8,642 bases of DNA from JBGTBQ01 sp041749275 (GTDB lineage: Bacteria > Acidobacteriota > Blastocatellia > Pyrinomonadales > Pyrinomonadaceae): NCBI GenBank assembly GCA_041749275.1, contig JBGTBQ010000466.1:1-8642 (forward strand). Direction: 5' to 3'. Positions 5,935 through 8,642 of the stretch are shown piece by piece. Each line of letters opens with the position of its first letter. Position 1 is the stretch's first letter. A program made the position numbers and the translations under genes. Below the pieces are notes generated by a model. It was not told the DNA's origin, did not search any database, and worked only from the letters and a program-made list of their open reading frames with translations.

Positions 5935-5969
5935 GGAAGAAGCAGCGCCGTGAGCAGCACGGATTTTGT

Positions 5970-6458
5970 ATGATTGAGTTGATGCGACAGGCGGATTGGG
6001 AAGATGTGCGCGCCATCTATATGGAGGGACTCGCCACTGAAAACGCGACCTTCGAGACGGAGGCTCCGGCGTGGGAGTTGTGGGATGCGGGGCACTTGCC
6101 TTTCGCTCGCCTCGTCGCGCGCGAGGGCGATTGGATCAAGGGTTGGGCGGCGCTCAGTCCCGTGTCGAGCCGCCGCGTCTACGCGGGCGTGGCGGAAGTA
6201 AGCGTCTACGTCGGCGAGGAGTTTCGCGGCGAGGGAATCGGTGGGGCGCTGCTGGAAGCGTTGATTGAAGAGTCGGAAAAGAACGGCGTCTGGACGCTTC
6301 AGGCGAGCATCTTTCCCGAAAACGCCGCGAGCATCCGGCTGCACAAGGCTTGCGGCTTCCGCGAGGTCGGCAGGCGCGAGCGCGTCGGGAAGCTGCGCGG
6401 GCGCTGGCGCGACACCGTTCTGCTTGAACGTCGAAGTCAGGTCGTGGGAGTGGATTGA
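5970..6458 (+). CDS. arsN: GNAT N-acetyltransferase, ArsN / phosphinothricin acetyltransferase type
   Basis: Members of this group acetylate the free amino group of phosphinothricin and, in arsenic-linked versions (ArsN1), the organoarsenical antibiotic arsinothricin. The 162-residue protein is a single GNAT domain. The family motif ATFETEAPAW lies at 26-35, the central strand region is GVAEVSVYV (73-81), and the acetyl-CoA-binding loop is RGEGIG (86-91). IFPENAAS at 114-121 and HKACGFREVG at 125-134 complete the C-terminal part of the fold. The start at 5970 has only a weak ribosome binding site; an in-frame ATG at 5982 is possible. It is 3 bases upstream of arsR and divergent from arsI, which is the reason for choosing ArsN over a general Pat-type enzyme. 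The true substrate cannot be read from sequence; other amino acids or phosphinothricin remain possible. Confidence 0.85.
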   Translation: MIELMRQADWEDVRAIYMEGLATENATFETEAPAWELWDAGHLPFARLVAREGDWIKGWAALSPVSSRRVYAGVAEVSVYVGEEFRGEGIGGALLEALIEESEKNGVWTLQASIFPENAASIRLHKACGFREVGRRERVGKLRGRWRDTVLLERRSQVVGVD

Positions 6459-6461
6459 GTT

Positions 6462-6854
6462 ATGGCAACTAAAGGGTCGCAAATGGAATTGCTCTTCAAG
6501 GCGCTGGCCGACCGCACGCGGCTGCGCCTGCTCAACCTGATGGGCGACGACGAGATATGCGTCTGCTACTTCGTCGAGGTGCTCGGCACGAATCAGCCGA
6601 AGATTTCGCGCCATCTCGCCTATCTGCGCCGCGCGGGCGTCGTCGCGGCGCGGCGCGAGGGCAAGTGGATGCATTACCGCGTCGCCGCGCCCGCAGACAC
6701 GCACGCGGCGCGCATCTTCGCGGAGGTGCGCGCGTGGCTCCGCGAGGAGCGCGAGATGCAGCACGACCGCACGCGGCTCGCCAAAATCTGCTGCGCGCCG
6801 CAAATGCCAATCCGCTTGCAGGGAGCGCCGCGCCCCGCGAGCCTTGCGACATAA
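6462..6854 (+). CDS. arsR: ArsR-family arsenic-responsive repressor
   Basis: This 130-residue winged-helix protein should bind the divergent ars promoters as a dimer and release them on binding As(III) or organoarsenicals. The N-terminal helices begin ELLFKALADRTRLRLL (9-24). The metal-site helix reads EICVCYF (31-37), giving Cys33 and Cys35. The recognition helix is in NQPKISRHLAYLRRAG (44-59), and the wing is ARREGKWMHYR (63-73). The E. coli-type third cysteine two positions after the CVC pair is absent (Phe37, Val38). The C-terminus has ICCAPQ (109-114), whose cysteines could complete the site. The gene begins 3 bases after the arsN stop codon and is presumably autoregulated through the promoter upstream of arsN. 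The tail after residue 112 is Pro/Ala-rich and probably flexible. Confidence 0.93.
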   Translation: MATKGSQMELLFKALADRTRLRLLNLMGDDEICVCYFVEVLGTNQPKISRHLAYLRRAGVVAARREGKWMHYRVAAPADTHAARIFAEVRAWLREEREMQHDRTRLAKICCAPQMPIRLQGAPRPASLAT

Positions 6855-6928
6855 ACTTTTCTCATTCGAGCAGCGAGGGTGAGATGGCCGCCGTCATAGA
6901 CGCAGCTCTCCGCGGTCAACAGAAAACT

Positions 6929-7083
6929 GCCACAGAGACACAGAGACACAGAGAGCAAGAAAGAAAAAGACAGAGAGGGCTTGCCTTGAGGGAGGGTCGA
7001 ACCTCTCAACTCTCTCTTCAGCTCAACTCCTCTGTCTTTTCTTCCTTGCTTCTCTTTTCTTTGTGTCTCTGTGTCTCTGTGGC
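6929..7083. repeat. Long CACAGAGA-type inverted repeat
   Basis: GCCACAGAGACACAGAGACACAGAG (6929-6953, shown as a core of CACAGAGA units) matches the reverse complement of 7059-7083 with one mismatch. Imperfect pairing with small indels continues inward through purine-rich 6954-6978 and pyrimidine-rich 7028-7058, leaving a centre of about 50 bases. It lies between the converging arsR and metallophosphoesterase genes and could end transcripts from both sides. Repeats of this kind are common in intergenic DNA of several environmental phyla. The open frame across it on the minus strand (its protein includes HRDTETQRK) is a by-product of the repeat and not a gene. Confidence 0.85.
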
Positions 7084-7099
7084 AAATTTCGTAGCCCAT

Positions 7100-7942
7100 T
7101 CAACCGCGTCGCAGCCGCAGCACGGCGATTTCGGGGCGCGCGCCGATGCGGACGGGGATGCCGATCATGCCCGTCCCGCGCGAGACGTAAAGCTGCGTGC
7201 CCTCGCGTTCGTACCGGCCCCGCAGGTATTTAAACTCCTCGATGAAGCGCGCGGGCGCGCCGACAAACGGCAGGTTGATCTGACCGCCGTGCGTGTGACC
7301 GCTCAAGACGAGAGAGACGCCGCGCGTCTCCGGCATATCGAGCACGGCGGGTTCGTGCGAGAGCAGAACGGACGGGCGCATGAGTGCGACGCCCCGCAGC
7401 GCACGTCCCCAGTCGGCCTTCCCCCAACCCCAATCGTCCACCCCAACAAGTTGCAACTCATCCGCGCCGCGCCGCAGTACCGTGTTCGCGTTGCCGAGCA
7501 CGTTGATGCGATTCTTCGTGAGCGCGCGCACCGTCAATTCCGCGTCCGTGTAGTGGTCGTGGTTGCCGAGCACGGCCCACACGCCTTCCGGCGTCCTCAA
7601 CTCGCCGAGCGCCTCCGCGCACGGTTCGATGTAACCGCGCCGCGAGGTCGTATAGTCGCCCGTCAACACAACCATGTCGGCCCGCGTCAGGTTCGCTAAC
7701 TCGACCACACGCCGCACCTCTCTGAGCGGCACGATGCGGCTATGGTGCAAGTCCGTCAACTGGACGACGCGGAAGCCCTCGAACCCTTCCGGCAGTTCAC
7801 GGATAAAGATGTCCGTCTCGGTCAACTCGTAATTGAACGGCTCGATCAAACTCCCGTAAGCGGCAGTCCCCGACACGCCCGCCAGCCCGGCGGCGACCAC
7901 CCCCTTCAACAATTGTCTTCGCGTGAAACTGGAACCGGGCAT
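7100..7942 (-). CDS. Tat-exported metallophosphoesterase (YkuE/YaeI-like)
   Basis: The 280-residue protein has all motifs of the calcineurin-like phosphoesterase fold. They are TDLHHS (D64, H66), LTGDYTT (D96), LGNHDHY (N127, H128), LSHEP (H196) and SGHTHGGQ (H216, H218), which together form the two-metal centre. The C-terminal block SRGTGMIGIPVRIGARPE (254-271) is typical of the YkuE/YaeI/LpxG branch. Members act on phosphodiester or pyrophosphate bonds at or near membranes, for example in lipid A precursors. The N-terminus has a twin-arginine signal (TRRQLLKG at 7-14, then a hydrophobic stretch to about 30), so the folded enzyme is probably exported or membrane-anchored. The substrate is unknown. 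The start codon is 5 bases after the stop of the upstream DUF4276 gene, suggesting co-transcription with it. There is no strong ribosome binding site of its own, consistent with coupling. Confidence 0.9.
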   Translation of the reverse strand: MPGSSFTRRQLLKGVVAAGLAGVSGTAAYGSLIEPFNYELTETDIFIRELPEGFEGFRVVQLTDLHHSRIVPLREVRRVVELANLTRADMVVLTGDYTTSRRGYIEPCAEALGELRTPEGVWAVLGNHDHYTDAELTVRALTKNRINVLGNANTVLRRGADELQLVGVDDWGWGKADWGRALRGVALMRPSVLLSHEPAVLDMPETRGVSLVLSGHTHGGQINLPFVGAPARFIEEFKYLRGRYEREGTQLYVSRGTGMIGIPVRIGARPEIAVLRLRRG

Positions 7943-7947
7943 GAGCT

Positions 7948-8571
7948 TTATTGCACGACAACTTTTGCCAGCCGCAACATGTCGTCAAAAAGCTCTTTCA
8001 ACTTTGGACATTTTTGGTAGGCAATCTCTGGGTCGAGTTGGTCAAATAACACTTTCCCGTTAACGATTTTCTTGTAAGTGCGGCGAAGCTTATCTCGGTA
8101 GAGACGGTTCAGGAGATGGGACGGGGGTTCGTTGAAGTTGACTGTTTCGGGTTGGTCTATTCTGCCGGGGAATCCGCCGCGCACTTCCGCTGGGAATAAC
8201 TCTGGCTGACTGAGCAGCCACGCTTCCGTCTCATGCACGGCGAAGAACTGCCGGAACTTCGGATGGCCGACTTCCTTTTCGATGGCGCTCTTCGCCCACT
8301 CGTATCGCTCGCTCGCGCCGGCGAGGTGCGCCGGATAGAAATCCGGCGCGTGGAGGTCGATCAGGCTGATGACGGCGATTATCTCTTCCGCCCGCGGGCC
8401 GTTCAGGTGCAGATGCGCTCTCTTTCTAACTTCGCGCCTCTGTTCCGCCCATCCTGTGAAGCGGACAGGAGAGATGCCGACGCGCCGCGGAAGCTGCGGG
8501 TCGAGCCAACGCTTGAAGAACGGGGGCAGTGCTCTCTCCGTGTCGCCTTCGACGAAGAGGACGAACCTCAT
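7948..8571 (-). CDS. DUF4276 family protein, TOPRIM-like, ATPase partner
   Basis: The 207-residue protein matches the DUF4276 layout: a hydrophobic strand then EGDTE (8-12, reading FVEGDTE with Glu8), an internal ISLIDLHAPDFYP (68-80, Asp72), HETEAWLLS (113-121, Glu114 and Glu116), and a C-terminal section with NFNEPPSHLLNRLY (145-158) and CPKLKELFDDML (188-199). The Glu followed by a strand-plus-Asp pattern is that of a TOPRIM-type metal site. Related proteins are thought to be nucleases or nuclease-like partners of AAA or SMC-like ATPases. The start overlaps the stop of the upstream gene as ATGA, so translation is coupled to a probable AAA ATPase. Such pairs occur in prokaryotic defence islands. 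A defence role is inferred from this pairing; no activity can be proven from sequence. The final residues are polar and end VVVQ. Confidence 0.85.
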   Translation of the reverse strand: MRFVLFVEGDTERALPPFFKRWLDPQLPRRVGISPVRFTGWAEQRREVRKRAHLHLNGPRAEEIIAVISLIDLHAPDFYPAHLAGASERYEWAKSAIEKEVGHPKFRQFFAVHETEAWLLSQPELFPAEVRGGFPGRIDQPETVNFNEPPSHLLNRLYRDKLRRTYKKIVNGKVLFDQLDPEIAYQKCPKLKELFDDMLRLAKVVVQ

Positions 8572-8642
8572 ACCATGCTCTCCAACTCGCCGGATTTGAA
8601 GAGCGCGCCGAGCGTGTACTCCTTGAGCCAGTAGGCGAGGTC
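8568..8642 (-). CDS. C-terminal end of a probable AAA-family ATPase (partial)
   Basis: Reading the minus strand from the window edge, 24 codons end in TGA at 8568-8570. The peptide is DLAYWLKEYTLGALFKSG followed by ELESMV. A tail of this WL-EYTLG-L-GEL style is what I recall at the end of AAA ATPases encoded just upstream of DUF4276 genes. The stop codon overlaps the DUF4276 start as ATGA, the tightest form of translational coupling. The rest of the gene, including any Walker motifs, lies beyond the window, so the family call rests on the short tail and the gene pairing. Confidence 0.6.
   Translation of the reverse strand, partial: DLAYWLKEYTLGALFKSGELESMV

Noticed and set aside
5933..5953. 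Six-codon upstream open frame (MEEAAP) before arsN
   Set aside because: It has no ribosome binding site, and its start lies in or before the predicted -10 box, so it would probably not be transcribed.
5895..6803. 302-codon open frame on the minus strand
   Set aside because: It is antisense to arsN and most of arsR, both of which have clear family motifs. Its own product has none.
6674..7099. 141-codon minus-strand frame encoding HRDTETQRK
   Set aside because: The coding look comes from the CACAGAGA repeat followed by antisense of arsR. This is a known kind of annotation artefact.
6557..7699. 380-codon open frame on the plus strand
   Set aside because: It runs through arsR in another frame, the intergenic repeat and the antisense of the phosphoesterase. 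No coherent protein results.

Overview
The window is GC-rich bacterial DNA whose genes are tightly packed and separated by long, mostly repetitive palindromes. The protein types, the divergent arsN-arsR / arsI-arsM-arsC arrangement and the intergenic repeat styles (GGGATGA heptamers, CACAGAGA-type palindromes, GGCGGGCATCGCCCGCC-type hairpins) fit an environmental acidobacterium, perhaps Blastocatellia. That placement is inference from composition and style; no rRNA or other phylogenetic marker is present.

Layout from left to right. Positions 1-42 are a tandem heptamer array that runs up to the stop codon of a minus-strand gene (36-779) for a single-pass membrane protein with a long charged, low-complexity tail. 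A 341-base gene-free gap with one degenerate palindrome follows. Then comes dxs on the minus strand (1121-3052), the first enzyme of the MEP isoprenoid pathway. The divergent dxs upstream region (3053-3320) holds a near-perfect 30-bp-arm palindrome. A plus-strand gene (3321-3851) encodes an exported Spy/CpxP-like LTxxQ protein. It converges on the arsenic genes across a large two-hairpin (REPIN-like) inverted repeat at 3878-3973.

The centre (3992-6854) is an arsenic and organoarsenical resistance island. On the minus strand arsI, arsM and arsC form an operon. They encode a C-As lyase-type VOC protein, an As(III) S-adenosylmethionine methyltransferase and a thioredoxin-type arsenate reductase. 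Divergently, arsN (an N-acetyltransferase of the phosphinothricin/arsinothricin type) and arsR (the repressor) form a second operon. The 148-bp region between them carries two back-to-back sigma70-like promoters whose -35 boxes lie 7 bp apart. It also has ATTTGA/TCAAAT half-sites and a perfect ATTCGC-TTAG-GCGAAT palindrome, all plausible ArsR operators. No As(III) efflux pump is visible, so the island as seen handles arsenic by reduction, methylation, demethylation and acetylation.

The right end is a minus-strand operon entering from outside the window. It starts with the last 24 codons of a probable AAA-family ATPase, which overlap by ATGA a DUF4276 protein with a TOPRIM-like motif pattern. 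A Tat-exported metallophosphoesterase follows after only 5 bp. The ATPase-DUF4276 pair resembles pairings found in prokaryotic defence islands and is the best candidate here for a little-described system. A long CACAGAGA-type inverted repeat (6929-7083) separates this operon from arsR, with the genes converging on it.
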